Origin: Cytophagales bacterium
Lineage (GTDB): Bacteria; Bacteroidota; Bacteroidia; Cytophagales; Cyclobacteriaceae
Direction: 5' to 3'
Length of the DNA: 64,000 nucleotides
NCBI GenBank assembly: GCA_022360015.1
Contig: JAKSDQ010000052.1
Span: 1 to 64,000, forward strand
Position 1 is the stretch's first letter; the number at the start of each line of letters is the position of its first letter. Below are positions 30,301 to 40,079 of this stretch, one piece after another. The notes beneath the pieces are model-generated. The model worked only from the letters and a program-made list of their open reading frames with translations. It had not been told where the DNA came from and ran no database searches. A program made the position numbers and the translations under genes.

Positions 30301-33183
30301 ATGAGAAAGGGTCTTGCAGCAATTTTTTATTTTTTATTTTGCGCCGTTTTAGCCGCTAATGGTCAGGCTGGACTTTTGGAGAATAATCCCACTTCTTTAA
30401 AGTGGCATCAGATCAACACCCCCAATTTCAAAATTTTGTTTCCCCATGGCTATGAAAAAAATGCACAACGTGTGGCCAACCTGATGGAAACAATTTATGA
30501 GCCTGTATCCAGGACCCTGGAATCACGTCCGCGGAAGTTGTCATTAATCCTGCAAAATCAAAATTCAATACCCAATGGCTTTGTAGCTCTGGGGCCCCGC
30601 AGGTCAGAATTTTTTACTACCCCGCCACAGGATTACAATTTTCTGGGCACCAATGATTGGTTTGACCTGCTGGCGGTACATGAATTCCGCCATGTGGTCC
30701 AGTTCGATAAGAGCCTGACCGGGTTTAACAAGTTTTTTTACCTGCTTTTTGGTCAGGCGGCGCAGAGCCTGTGGGCAGACCTCTCGGTGCCTGATTGGTT
30801 TTGGGAAGGTGATGCGATAGGCATAGAAACTGCGTTAACGCCCAGTGGAAGGGGCCGGATACCACGCTTCGACCTGGTTTTCAGGACAAATTTACTGGAA
30901 CGAGGTGCCTTTAATTATAATAAGCAGCATCTGCGGTCTTTCAAACATTTTGTGCCGGACCATTATCGTCTGGGATATTTCCTGACCACCCATGTCAGAA
31001 ATGAACACGGGGCCGAAAGCTGGTCCGGAGTCACCCAAAAAGCCTTTGGCTGGCCTTTTATTCCTTTTACGTTTTCTAATTCATTAAAAAAAGTGACTGG
31101 GAAGAACCTGCTGGAAACCTACGATAATATGATGACGGAGATGGAGGGGCTGTGGACGTGGCAGCTTGACGGTTTATCGGAAACACCAGTGACTGTAATT
31201 AATCAACGGAAAAGTAAGGCTTACACCAGCTATCACAACCCACTTGTACTGGATTCCGGCCATGTGCTGGCCCTGAAATCCGGGATCGGAGATATTGACC
31301 AACTGGTTAAACTGGATGATATGGGAAATGAACGAGTAGTTTTCATCCCCGGAATTGTCAATAACACAGGTATGCTGTCTTTACAAAACGGTATCGTGGC
31401 ATGGAATGAATTTGAGTTCGATCCAAGGTGGGGCGCCAAAAACTTTTCTGTGATCAAACTTTATGATTTGAAAAATAAAAAGCTACGCACGCTGGGAAGA
31501 AAAAATCGATATGCATCAGCCGCCTTGTCTCCGGATGCTACCCGGGTAGCCACGGTTTTAACCACTGATGAAAACCAATACCATCTGGTAATCCTGGATA
31601 CGAGCTCCGGAAAAGAGATAAAACGTTTTCCCAATCCGGAAAACCGCTTCTTGAGCATGCCAAGATGGACGGACGATGGAGAGGCAATTGTCGTGCTTAA
31701 ATCCGGCCAGGCAGGCAAATCCATGATTTCAATGGATGTGGTCAGTGGAAAGGAAAGTATGATCATTCCTGAGTCGAATGAAAATATCGGACATCCGATG
31801 CCTTATAAGCATTTTATATTTTACAATTCCCCTTACAACGGCATTGATAATATCTACGCGATAAATCTGCGTGATAAACGGCGCTATCAGGTGACTTCCA
31901 GAAAATATGGTGCCTACAACCCCGCGGTCGCAGAAGACGGGCAATCCATCTGTTTCAGCGATTTTCAAAAAGATGGTTTTAATGTGGTAAAAATGCCTTT
32001 GGACACCATGCTTTGGAAACCCATTGAAAACATAGAAGACCGGAATGTGCGGTATTATGAGCAAATTGTGGAGCAGGAACAAAATGAGCACATCCTGGAG
32101 GATGTTCCTAATAAAAGCTATCCTGTTACCAATTATGCGAAAGCCACCGGATTCATCAATCCCCATAGCTGGGGGCCTGAAATCAATACGACTAACAGTT
32201 CGTTGTTTGTGGGGTTGGAAATGCGTGATGTGTTAAGCACCATTTCCACATCGTTGGGATATGGCTATGATGTGAATGAAGATGCAGGCTCCGGCATTGT
32301 CAACATCAGTTATCAGGGGTTGTATCCGATTCTTGATTTTGAGTACCGGTTTAGTAATCGTTCTACCTTTGAAAATGTACCCAATGAACAAACGAACCGC
32401 ATTGACCGGGTTAATTTCAGGTGGAAGGAACAAGGTTTTAGTTTTGGCTACCGTTTGCCGTTCACTTTGACCCGCTCCAAATATTTGACGGGGCTTTCAT
32501 TCGGAAGCAATGCGAGTCTCACACAGGTGGAGGACTTTAACCAGAGCTTCCGCATTATCGATCAGCTTTCTGACGGAAATTTAAAGGCATTGGAACATAC
32601 GATAACCTTTAACAGGCTGCTAAAAAGGGCCAGACGCGATATTTTCAGTAAATGGGGGCAAACATTTTTTCTTAATTATCAGCATACGCCCATCGAAGGT
32701 GATTTTGAAGGTAAATACCTGGCTACTGAGGTGCAGCTCTTTTTGCCCGGCCTGGTTAAACATCATTCTTTGCGGCTAAGAGGAGGGTATCAGTACCAGG
32801 AAATTATATTTCAGGGCCCGGAACCAAGGGAAAATACGTATTTGTTTCCCAGTTACTTCTTTTTTCCCCGGGGTTATAGTGCTACCAATTTTCAGGACCT
32901 ATACCATCTTAAAGCGGATTATATGCTCCCTTTGATTTATCCCGATCTGGCGCTGGGGCCTGTTCTGAATTTTCAGCGTATTAAAGCCAATTTGTTTTAC
33001 GATTATGCCTATGGAGAGATTCAAAGATTCAACGACACGTTTAACTCCTACGGTATAGAGTTGAGTTCAGATTTAAACATTTTGCGATATAACCGGTTAT
33101 TTGATTTGGGCGTTAGGGTAAGTGTGGTTCCGGAATTGAATGACGTTAAAGTTGAATTTACCATAGCCAATATTGGGTTTTAG
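30301..33183 (+). CDS. Surface protein: HExxH peptidase-like domain, TolB-type propeller, beta-barrel
   Basis: About 960 residues. I prefer the ATG at 30301 to the GTG at 30277 because it begins directly with a signal peptide (MRKGLAAIFYFLFCAVLAAN). Residues 30-280 look like a gluzincin-type peptidase with HEFRH (127-131 from this start). Residues 290-590 hold TolB/PD40 propeller motifs (LSPDATRVATVLTTDENQYH; PAVAEDGQSICFSDFQKDG). The C-terminal 350 residues have the alternating aromatic pattern of an outer-membrane barrel ending in a C-terminal phenylalanine (VEFTIANIGF). A barrel-anchored protease or sensor at the cell surface is likely; the substrate is unknown. Confidence 0.7.
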   Translation: MRKGLAAIFYFLFCAVLAANGQAGLLENNPTSLKWHQINTPNFKILFPHGYEKNAQRVANLMETIYEPVSRTLESRPRKLSLILQNQNSIPNGFVALGPRRSEFFTTPPQDYNFLGTNDWFDLLAVHEFRHVVQFDKSLTGFNKFFYLLFGQAAQSLWADLSVPDWFWEGDAIGIETALTPSGRGRIPRFDLVFRTNLLERGAFNYNKQHLRSFKHFVPDHYRLGYFLTTHVRNEHGAESWSGVTQKAFGWPFIPFTFSNSLKKVTGKNLLETYDNMMTEMEGLWTWQLDGLSETPVTVINQRKSKAYTSYHNPLVLDSGHVLALKSGIGDIDQLVKLDDMGNERVVFIPGIVNNTGMLSLQNGIVAWNEFEFDPRWGAKNFSVIKLYDLKNKKLRTLGRKNRYASAALSPDATRVATVLTTDENQYHLVILDTSSGKEIKRFPNPENRFLSMPRWTDDGEAIVVLKSGQAGKSMISMDVVSGKESMIIPESNENIGHPMPYKHFIFYNSPYNGIDNIYAINLRDKRRYQVTSRKYGAYNPAVAEDGQSICFSDFQKDGFNVVKMPLDTMLWKPIENIEDRNVRYYEQIVEQEQNEHILEDVPNKSYPVTNYAKATGFINPHSWGPEINTTNSSLFVGLEMRDVLSTISTSLGYGYDVNEDAGSGIVNISYQGLYPILDFEYRFSNRSTFENVPNEQTNRIDRVNFRWKEQGFSFGYRLPFTLTRSKYLTGLSFGSNASLTQVEDFNQSFRIIDQLSDGNLKALEHTITFNRLLKRARRDIFSKWGQTFFLNYQHTPIEGDFEGKYLATEVQLFLPGLVKHHSLRLRGGYQYQEIIFQGPEPRENTYLFPSYFFFPRGYSATNFQDLYHLKADYMLPLIYPDLALGPVLNFQRIKANLFYDYAYGEIQRFNDTFNSYGIELSSDLNILRYNRLFDLGVRVSVVPELNDVKVEFTIANIGF

Positions 33184-33331
33184 AAAAAGCACTTATTTGG
33201 AGTAACAGGAAACAGACAAAAAATCCTTGATTGAATTAAATAAAAGTAAATTTTATTTTTATAAGTTATTACTTCATCTTTATTTTGAGAAAATTATTAT
33301 TTACTGGCACATACTTTATATAGAATAAAAA

Positions 33332-34999
33332 ATGGCAGAAGTTATTAAAATGCCCAAAATGAGCGACACCATGGAAGAGGGCGTGATCGCGAGTTGGTTG
33401 GTAAAAGAAGGAGACACGGTCAAATCAGGTGATGTTTTGGCGGAAGTTGAAACCGACAAGGCGACCATGGATCTGGAATCTTATGAAGACGGCGTGTTGT
33501 TATACATCGGTGCAAAAGAGAAAGAGGCGGTTCCTGTAGATGGTGTAATTGCTATTATAGGTCAAAAAGGGGAGAATATAGACGATATTTTAAAAGATAT
33601 TGAGCAGGGCGGCTCTGGTAGTCAGGCTGCAGCAGCGCCACAATCGCAGGCATCTGAACCCGCTCCGGCAGCCACAGAAGATGTTGACACTTCCGGTATC
33701 AATGCCAGTGTTATCACCATGCCTAAAATGAGCGATACCATGGAAGAGGGTACCATAGCGGTATGGCATAAAAAAGTGGGCGATACGGTCCAGTCCGGCG
33801 ATATATTAGCGGAAGTTGAAACCGACAAAGCCACGATGGACCTTGAGTCATACGAAGACGGTACTTTGCTTTATGTTGGGGTCGAGGATGGTGAAGCCAT
33901 AGCAGTTGATGGTGTCATCGCCATCATTGGAGAAAAAGGCGCAGATTATGAAACTTTACTTAAAGCTCATAGTGCTCCTACCCAACCATCGGCGTCACCG
34001 ACGACCTCATCACCGGCACCATCAGCACCGGCTGTAGCCACCACCGCCAGTGCAACTGTGACAGCACCGGTTGTAGCCGAAACAAAGGTCGAAGCGCCGG
34101 CCGGCACTTCGTCGAATGGCCGTATCAAAGCGTCTCCGTTGGCGAAAAAACTGGCCAAAGAAAAAGGTTATGATCTGTCGCAGATACCGGGGACAGGTGA
34201 TTATGGCAGAATTATTAAAAGGGACGTCGAGGCCTTTGTGCCCGCTAAAGCGCCCTCTGTCAGCACGGCGGCCCCTGAGGGTGCTCCTGTTGTTAGTCTT
34301 CCGCAGGTAGTCGGTGAAGAAAGCTTTGAAGAGGTAGCGGTGTCTCAGATGAGGAAAACCATCGCTAAACGATTGGCTGAAAGTAAATTCACCTCGCCCC
34401 ATTTTTACCTTACCATGGAGATAAACATGGATAAGGCTGTTGAGGCCAGAAAAAGCCTTAATGAGGTTTCTCCGGTAAAAATCTCATTCAACGACCTCGT
34501 TATTAAAGCCGCAGCCGCAGCATTGAGACAACATCCTGATGTTAATGCCGCCTGGTTAGGTGATAAAATTAGAAAAAACCATCACATTCATATCGGAGTG
34601 GCAGTTGCCGTGGAAGACGGCCTGCTGGTACCTGTTGTCAGGTTTGCGGACAATAAACCACTTTCGCATATTGCCGCCGAAGTCAAGGATTTGGCTCAAA
34701 AAGCCCATAACAAAAAGCTGCAACCAGCAGACTGGGAGGGCAATACCTTCACCATTTCTAATCTGGGAATGTTTGGTATAGAAGAATTCACGGCCATTAT
34801 TAATCCTCCTGACGCTTGTATTATGGCCGTCGGCGCTATCAAGGAGACTGCCATAGTGAAAGACGGTCAGTTGGTTCCCGGGAATGTTATGAAGGTCACC
34901 CTGTCCTGTGATCACAGGGTAGTTGACGGAGCGGTGGGCTCGGCCTTTCTTAAAACTTTTAAAAGCATTCTTGAAGATCCCATCAGGATCCTCGTATAA
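33332..34999 (+). CDS. pdhC: Pyruvate dehydrogenase E2, dihydrolipoamide acetyltransferase
   Basis: 555 residues, the core of the pyruvate dehydrogenase complex, moving the acetyl group from lipoamide to CoA. Two lipoyl domains carry ETDKATMDLE with lipoylation sites Lys43 and Lys166. An Ala/Pro/Thr-rich linker follows, then the E3-binding domain (KASPLAKKLAKEKGYDLSQI; GTGDYGRIIKRDVEAF), a second linker and the acetyltransferase domain with His528 and Asp532 in DHRVVDGAVG. The E1 genes are not adjacent. A palindromic hairpin follows the stop by 10 bases. The two nearly identical lipoyl domains probably arose by duplication. Confidence 0.92.
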   Translation: MAEVIKMPKMSDTMEEGVIASWLVKEGDTVKSGDVLAEVETDKATMDLESYEDGVLLYIGAKEKEAVPVDGVIAIIGQKGENIDDILKDIEQGGSGSQAAAAPQSQASEPAPAATEDVDTSGINASVITMPKMSDTMEEGTIAVWHKKVGDTVQSGDILAEVETDKATMDLESYEDGTLLYVGVEDGEAIAVDGVIAIIGEKGADYETLLKAHSAPTQPSASPTTSSPAPSAPAVATTASATVTAPVVAETKVEAPAGTSSNGRIKASPLAKKLAKEKGYDLSQIPGTGDYGRIIKRDVEAFVPAKAPSVSTAAPEGAPVVSLPQVVGEESFEEVAVSQMRKTIAKRLAESKFTSPHFYLTMEINMDKAVEARKSLNEVSPVKISFNDLVIKAAAAALRQHPDVNAAWLGDKIRKNHHIHIGVAVAVEDGLLVPVVRFADNKPLSHIAAEVKDLAQKAHNKKLQPADWEGNTFTISNLGMFGIEEFTAIINPPDACIMAVGAIKETAIVKDGQLVPGNVMKVTLSCDHRVVDGAVGSAFLKTFKSILEDPIRILV

Positions 35000-35009
35000 A
35001 TTTCTTTAT

Positions 35010-35041
35010 AGTCATAGTATGGCTGGAGCCATGCTATGACT
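35010..35041 (+). repeat. AGTCATAG palindrome, copy 1 (3' hairpin)
   Basis: AGTCATAGTATGGCT (35010-35024) and AGCCATGCTATGACT (35027-35041) pair with one mismatch around GG, starting 10 bases after the E2 stop. The same palindrome type recurs at 60948-60980 behind another gene. It may be a transcript 3' end or a dispersed repeat. There is no U-tract behind it. Confidence 0.6.
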
Positions 35042-35241
35042 GACCAGACCATCGGTATCCCCTGCTGACAACCTTTAGCAACAAAATTGTTGCGTGGGTT
35101 GCTATCGGGCTGCTGTTGCCTGCACTGCGGCTGAATTCACTGATAATTTGTCATGAATTTTAACTTCTGCATCATTATTGTGTAATATTGGAAGGCCGAT
35201 GAAAATTCATGGGCCAATAATTTCTAAAAAAAGAATTTGTA

Positions 35242-35793
35242 ATGACAAAAATAAAATCAACTACCGTAGTCGCTATCAAACATAATGGCGAGGTGGCTAT
35301 TGGTGCTGACGGACAGGCTACTATGGGTAATACCGTTGCCAAAAGCAATGTGAAGAAGATCAGAAAATTGCAGGAAGGTAAAATTGTCACCGGTTTTGCC
35401 GGCTCTACTGCTGATGCATTTACTTTGTTGGAAAGGTTTGATGAAAAGTTGAGTGCTTATGGGGGAAACATGAAGCGGGCGGCGATTGAATTAGCCAAAG
35501 ACTGGCGAATGGACCGTTATTTAAGAAGGCTGGAAGCTATGTTGATTTTGGCCAATAAAGAAGAAATCCTTATACTTTCCGGTACAGGTGATGTCTTAGA
35601 GCCGGATGATGAAATAGCAGCTATCGGTTCCGGCAGCATGTTTGCCAAGGCTGCTGCGGTCGCTTTGAAAAAACATAGCACCTCGCTAAGTGCTGAAGAA
35701 ATGGTAAAGGAAAGCCTCGGGATTGCCGCTGATATCTGTATCTATACCAACCATAATGTGGTGGTGGAGACTGTCCGTAAAACCAGCGAATAA
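35242..35793 (+). CDS. hslV: HslV, proteasome-like subunit of the HslUV protease
   Basis: 183 residues, the threonine peptidase of the cytoplasmic HslUV (ClpYQ) protease. After a six-residue propeptide (MTKIKS) the mature protein would begin TTVVAIKHNGEVAIGADGQA, with the nucleophilic Thr7. The core GFAGSTADAFTLLERFDEKL and the GSGSMFAKAAA segment are typical. The length is normal. The ATPase partner hslU is not next to it, as is common in Bacteroidota. It is monocistronic and ends 43 bases from the convergent permease gene. Confidence 0.93.
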   Translation: MTKIKSTTVVAIKHNGEVAIGADGQATMGNTVAKSNVKKIRKLQEGKIVTGFAGSTADAFTLLERFDEKLSAYGGNMKRAAIELAKDWRMDRYLRRLEAMLILANKEEILILSGTGDVLEPDDEIAAIGSGSMFAKAAAVALKKHSTSLSAEEMVKESLGIAADICIYTNHNVVVETVRKTSE

Positions 35794-35836
35794 TTCAAGG
35801 AAGTGAGGAGGTTTGTTCGTAAATTCGTTGCCTCCT

Positions 35837-38254
35837 TTATTCACTGCGCAACGAATTCACAGGATTTGCCGTGGCAGCTTTAAATGATTGATAGCTGACC
35901 GTTAGCCAGGCGATTAACAAAGAAATAAATCCACCGGCCAGAAAGCTGACAATGCCAATATCTACCTTATAAGCAAATCCTTGCAGCCATTTTGACAGAA
36001 ACAAATAGGCCAGCGGAATGGCGAGCATAAACGAAATCAACACCAATTTTGTAAATTCCCCGGACATCAGGATCACTACATGACTTGCGGTTGCACCTAA
36101 TACCTTGCGGATCCCTATTTCCTTAGATCGCTGCTCGGCGGTGAAAGTCGCCAGTCCCAGCAGACCCAGGCAGGCGATCACGATGGCTAAAGTGGTAAAC
36201 AACACAAAGATTTTAGACAGGCGCTGCTCTGCCCGGTACAGGCTCTCCAGGTTTTCATCCAGAAAATAATAGTCGAAAGGTGCACCGGGTACATATTGCT
36301 TCCATTTGGTTTTAATCAGATCGATTTTTTCCTGAAGGTCACCGGGCGCAAGCCTTACTGAAAGCAGATTGCCACCACCCGGAACAATCGCCATTGGCCT
36401 GATTCTGCTTTTCAGACTTTCAAAGTTAAAATCTTTTACCACCCCTATTAAATTCAATACTTCACCTTCCGGGCTTTTTCTAAACGTAATAAGCTTTTGG
36501 TTTTCATAATTGTCCCAGCCAATGGCCTTCATGGCTGTTTCATTCAGGATAATAGCGGATGAATCGGAAGGGAAGTCTACTGAAAAAAACCTGCCATCCT
36601 TTAACTCAATATCCATGGCAGCCAAATGATCCTGATCCGCATAGTACCACTGCAATAGCCGGTCTTTCTGATTTTTTCCCATTGCCCTGAAAATGGTGTT
36701 GTTATCCAGGCCGGGTGGTAGTGAACTACTACTACTTACATGGGTAATTCCGTGATAGTTTTTTAAATCGTTTTTAAAAACTTCCCGGTTTTCACGCAAC
36801 TGGGAAGCATTATCAATGACAAGCACATTTTCCTGATTAAATCCCAGATTCCTGGTTTGCATCATATTCAGTTGCTTATAAACTATCAGTGTGCTGATAA
36901 TCAGGCCGATGGAGATGGTAAATTGAAAAACTACCAGGACACTTCTGATACCCTTGCTTTTAAAGCCAGCCCGTATTTTACCTTTCAATACTTCAGCAGG
37001 TTTAAAAGATGTCAAATACAAAGACGGATAACTTCCTGCAAGCATTCCAATGATGATAATGATACCTGCTATTCCTCCCAGGACGGTACCGTCCAATAAC
37101 ATCAGAAAAGATATTTCTTTACCGGCAAGGTTATTAAAAAGTGGCAACAAAAGTAAGATTAATCCCATGGCCAGTAGGTTGGAAACAACGCTGAAAAGCA
37201 TTGATTCCGTTAAAAACTGATTGATCAGGCCTCTTCTCTCTGCACCTGAAGCCTTCCTGATTCCTACTTCCTTGGCGCGGTTTGCCGATCTCGCAGTAGA
37301 GAGATTCATAAAATTGATGCAGGCAATAGTGACGATGAAAATGGCAATCACCCCGAAGATATACAGGTAGTCGATATCTCCATTGGGGCCCATCTCATTA
37401 TCGAGATTAGATTTTAAATGAATATCGGTCATCGGCTGCAAGGCATACCCATAGTCACCACCTTGCTCTCTGAACTTTTGCAGGGAAGCTCCCAGGTACT
37501 GTTCAATTTCCGGCCCGACGTATTTTTCCACCAGTGTGTTAAACTTGCGTGCTAAATCCTGCTGGTTGGATTCGGGATTCAGTACCAGATAAGTGTACAA
37601 ATTATTGCTGGTCCATTCCCGTTTGCTGACATCACCCAAAGTACTTATGGACACGACCATGTCAAAGTCCAAATGAGAGTTACCCGGAGGGTCAGTGGCA
37701 ATACCACTCACCTTACAGGGACTGTCGCCGATTTGCAACGACTTGCCTATTGGCGACGAATCACCCCTTCCTGTATAGGCAAAATACTTTGTGGCCATTG
37801 ATTCGGTTAAAACAACTTTATCAGGGGCATTTAACACTGTTTCCGGATCTCCCTGTAATAGTTCGAAAGAAAATACCTTAAAGAAATTGGAATCGGCTAG
37901 CAACAGGTTTTTTTCCGTAAAGGATTTTTCTCCCAAAGAGACCACAACATTGGATTGTGGGGTTAATCTTACGGCTTCATTTACTTCCGGAAATTCCTCG
38001 AGCGCCGTGGGGGCCAATGGGCCACAACTGGTGGCTATTTCTGAGGCTTGTCCTGCAATCACGGCTTTTACAGTAACCCGGTAAATATGGTCAGCTTTTT
38101 TATGGAAACGGTCAAAACTCAATTCATCTGCGATATAGACAACGATTAACAGCGTTGATGCTATGCCAATGGTTAAACCCAGTATGTTGATAAAAGCATA
38201 GAATTTTTGCTTTTGAAGATTCCTGAAAGCGATCTTAAGGTAGTTTTTGAACAT
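35837..38254 (-). CDS. MacB-like ABC transporter permease (FtsX family)
   Basis: 805 residues of the large Bacteroidota family of eight-helix permeases. The N-terminus MFKNYLKIAFRNLQKQKFYA and the first membrane helix are followed by a periplasmic MacB_PCD domain (about 45-250), an FtsX core with three helices around 285-420 (ARSANRAKEVGIRKASGAER), a second periplasmic domain, and a second FtsX core (about 670-790, AEQRSKEIGIRKVLGATASH). No ATPase gene is adjacent, so it must share one encoded elsewhere. These permeases usually mediate mechanotransmission-type export of lipoproteins, peptides or drugs. The substrate is unknown. Confidence 0.85.
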   Translation of the reverse strand: MFKNYLKIAFRNLQKQKFYAFINILGLTIGIASTLLIVVYIADELSFDRFHKKADHIYRVTVKAVIAGQASEIATSCGPLAPTALEEFPEVNEAVRLTPQSNVVVSLGEKSFTEKNLLLADSNFFKVFSFELLQGDPETVLNAPDKVVLTESMATKYFAYTGRGDSSPIGKSLQIGDSPCKVSGIATDPPGNSHLDFDMVVSISTLGDVSKREWTSNNLYTYLVLNPESNQQDLARKFNTLVEKYVGPEIEQYLGASLQKFREQGGDYGYALQPMTDIHLKSNLDNEMGPNGDIDYLYIFGVIAIFIVTIACINFMNLSTARSANRAKEVGIRKASGAERRGLINQFLTESMLFSVVSNLLAMGLILLLLPLFNNLAGKEISFLMLLDGTVLGGIAGIIIIIGMLAGSYPSLYLTSFKPAEVLKGKIRAGFKSKGIRSVLVVFQFTISIGLIISTLIVYKQLNMMQTRNLGFNQENVLVIDNASQLRENREVFKNDLKNYHGITHVSSSSSLPPGLDNNTIFRAMGKNQKDRLLQWYYADQDHLAAMDIELKDGRFFSVDFPSDSSAIILNETAMKAIGWDNYENQKLITFRKSPEGEVLNLIGVVKDFNFESLKSRIRPMAIVPGGGNLLSVRLAPGDLQEKIDLIKTKWKQYVPGAPFDYYFLDENLESLYRAEQRLSKIFVLFTTLAIVIACLGLLGLATFTAEQRSKEIGIRKVLGATASHVVILMSGEFTKLVLISFMLAIPLAYLFLSKWLQGFAYKVDIGIVSFLAGGFISLLIAWLTVSYQSFKAATANPVNSLRSE

Positions 38255-38419
38255 GGTTTTAATTTTAGTTCTCCGGTTCGCCTATAAAGATGTGCTATCA
38301 GGGCCAAAGGTTGCAGTAAACCAAACTTTTATTTGATGTCGTGGGAACTAGTTAACAACCATGATATGGCGCAAGCGTCCTGTGGCTGTTGCACAACGTT
38401 TACACCAAAATTCTTTGTG

Positions 38420-38487
38420 CCTCTTTGTGTCTTGGTGCCTTTGTGGTTCACCATTTTTTACCACGGAGACACCAAGACACAAAGAGG
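38420..38487 (-). repeat. CTTTGTGTCTT palindromic 3' repeat, copy 1
   Basis: Arms at 38420-38446 and 38461-38487 pair at 24 of 27 positions, with an A6-containing loop. Read on the minus strand it begins 39 bases behind the stop of the small membrane-protein gene at 38527. Same family as 45117-45182 and 59708-59769. The copies differ from each other, yet each keeps most of its own pairing. Confidence 0.75.
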
Positions 38488-38526
38488 TTTTCGCTTATAA
38501 AATAAAAATACAGGCACAAAAAATCA

Positions 38527-38976
38527 TTACCTAAACATCCTTCCTGCTTCATGAAAGGGGATTCTGGAAAGCATCAGGAGCAAAGCAATCAAATAAAATA
38601 CCGTAACGGTTTTAAACTTCTTTTTGCTGGAACTCACCTTTTTAGACCTGGAGCGGCCTATTTGTGCTACTATCACAGCCAAAATCATCACAAAAATATG
38701 CTCTACGGCCCAATATCTGATGCTGGCGGCTTTCATGGCCCCTCCAAAATCCTGGAAGGCATTGGTGGTTATCGGACTCAAAAAGAAATAAAGTACCAAA
38801 CCGATTAATAATTGTAAATGCAATGATCCTACAAATGAAGCTGACAGGGCATTGTCACTCCTGCCATATTTTTGCTTTAATTGCCAGCCTAAAAAGGATT
38901 TAATAATGACCAGCACGGCCAAGACAAGGACAATCCACCTTAGCCAGGAATGAATAAACAAAAAAGTTTCGTACAT
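38527..38976 (-). CDS. Four-helix membrane protein, conserved in Bacteroidota
   Basis: 149 residues with about four transmembrane helices: FIHSWLRWIVLVLAVLVIIK, LHLQLLIGLVLYFFLSPI, YWAVEHIFVMILAVIVAQI and VTVFYLIALLLMLSRIPF. Histidines sit near the membrane face in helices 1-3 (HSWLRW, GSLHLQ, AVEHIF), reminiscent of cytochrome b-type haem ligands, and one more lies in the IPFHE tail. No function is established that I know of. It is monocistronic, followed by a palindromic repeat. Confidence 0.6.
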   Translation of the reverse strand: MYETFLFIHSWLRWIVLVLAVLVIIKSFLGWQLKQKYGRSDNALSASFVGSLHLQLLIGLVLYFFLSPITTNAFQDFGGAMKAASIRYWAVEHIFVMILAVIVAQIGRSRSKKVSSSKKKFKTVTVFYLIALLLMLSRIPFHEAGRMFR

Positions 38977-39254
38977 GGTAGTAGTTTTAGTTAGGTTTTG
39001 AATTTGCCTCTAATTTATAGTAATCCATTCAGATTATCGATTTTTTAGGTATTATTCATCGACAATGTGCTTATTCATACAACCAGCAAAGAATTATCTG
39101 CTTCAACCTGTTTCCGGGTTTCATTGGGAATAGCCCGTTCGCAGGGATTGTTGTCATAAATATGAAGGGCTACTACAGGCGTGGCGAGTCATACCATTTG
39201 GCCTATCGACAGGAGGAGTAATCATGATGACTTCCGGCCTGGATTTTTTGCCAT
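38977..39254. other. Intergenic stretch with possible decayed ORF
   Basis: On the minus strand around 39079-39190 a frame reads LATPVVALHIYDNNPCERAI, then PNETRKQVEADNSLLVV and a stop, with a stop but no start in front. It may be the tail of a lost gene; I do not recognise it. Nothing else is visible. Confidence 0.25.
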
Positions 39255-39285
39255 AAAAAAGAACGGTTTGTAAAATAAACCGTCC
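39255..39285 (-). terminator. Intrinsic terminator behind the TM2 gene
   Basis: On the minus strand GGACGGTTT, a 7-base loop and AAACCGTTC form a 9-bp stem (one wobble) followed directly by TTTTTT. It sits 65 bases behind the stop of the TM2 gene. Confidence 0.8.
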
Positions 39286-39350
39286 TTCAAAAGATTTGAT
39301 CTATGAATAAAATCACAAATGTGATTGAAAAATCTAACCAGGCAATAGAT

Positions 39351-39683
39351 CTATGCCGGATTTGAGAAAGTAGATTCGCCCTGATTTTCTTCCACAGCCT
39401 GCGTGGCCGGGGGAATTGTCAGGTTTCCTGTTTTTGTATCCTCTTTTTCTTCGATCGATTCAATTTTTTGAGAAATCAAAAGATTGTACTTTTCGATACG
39501 ACCGGGAATCATAAAGGCCTCTACAACCCACCATATTCCAAGTCCGCCAAGTGTTAACCAAAAAAGTATTTGGAGTCCCCATTTACCTAAATAGGCAAAA
39601 TGAGCCATTAAAAAGAACCATAATGCGTAAGCAACGCCTGGTGATTTCATTTTTGATTGATAAGCATGTTCGTTCATAACCAT
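39351..39683 (-). CDS. TM2-domain membrane protein
   Basis: 110 residues. Two transmembrane helices joined by a short turn form the TM2 domain: PGVAYALWFFLMAHFAYLGK and WGLQILFWLTLGGLGIWWVV, followed by the typical EAFMIPGRIEKYN. The usual GxHRFYLG loop is degenerate here (MAHFAYLGKWG). A hydrophilic acidic tail of about 45 residues points to the cytoplasm. The function of the family is unknown. A clear terminator follows. Translation could start at either of the two first methionines (M1, M3). Confidence 0.8.
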   Translation of the reverse strand: MVMNEHAYQSKMKSPGVAYALWFFLMAHFAYLGKWGLQILFWLTLGGLGIWWVVEAFMIPGRIEKYNLLISQKIESIEEKEDTKTGNLTIPPATQAVEENQGESTFSNPA

Positions 39684-39946
39684 ATTGTTTTAAGTACATG
39701 GGCTAGCTGAATTGGCGAAATATAGACTACTCATGATCAATAATAACTTGATTTTTCAATACAATCTTTCATATGTAACCTTATCGTACTTATATTTTTA
39801 TGTGATCAGTATAGTAATTGTTGCTTAATTTTTAAGGATGGTTTTTACAAATATTTTCTAAAGCTGGTATGTCACATCGCTATAAGGGTGGTCTTGATAG
39901 GTGATAATTTATTCCCGGGCTTTAAAACAGGCGTATTTGTAACCGG

Positions 39947-40040
39947 GTGATTAGAGAACTATGGTAGAACTGAGAAAAGATTCGCTGGCTTGAATTATTA
40001 ACCTATAATGGTGATTAAAGAACTATGGTAGAACTGAGAA
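39947..40040 (+). repeat. Tandem 30-bp direct repeat with 64-bp period
   Basis: GTGATTAGAGAACTATGGTA plus GAACTGAGAA at 39947-39976 recurs at 40011-40040 with one change (GTGATTAAAG...). The 34 bases between are not repeated. It lies in the 429-bp gap before the ArsC-like gene. It could be a pair of regulator sites or the trace of a small duplication. Confidence 0.6.
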
Positions 40041-40079
40041 TAACAGACGGCGGTAGATCTGAAAATAATTTTGATTATG

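Noticed and set aside
39079..39190. Possible decayed coding stretch on the minus strand
   Set aside because: It reads like protein for about 37 codons but has no start and I recognise no family; kept only as a note in the intergenic entry.
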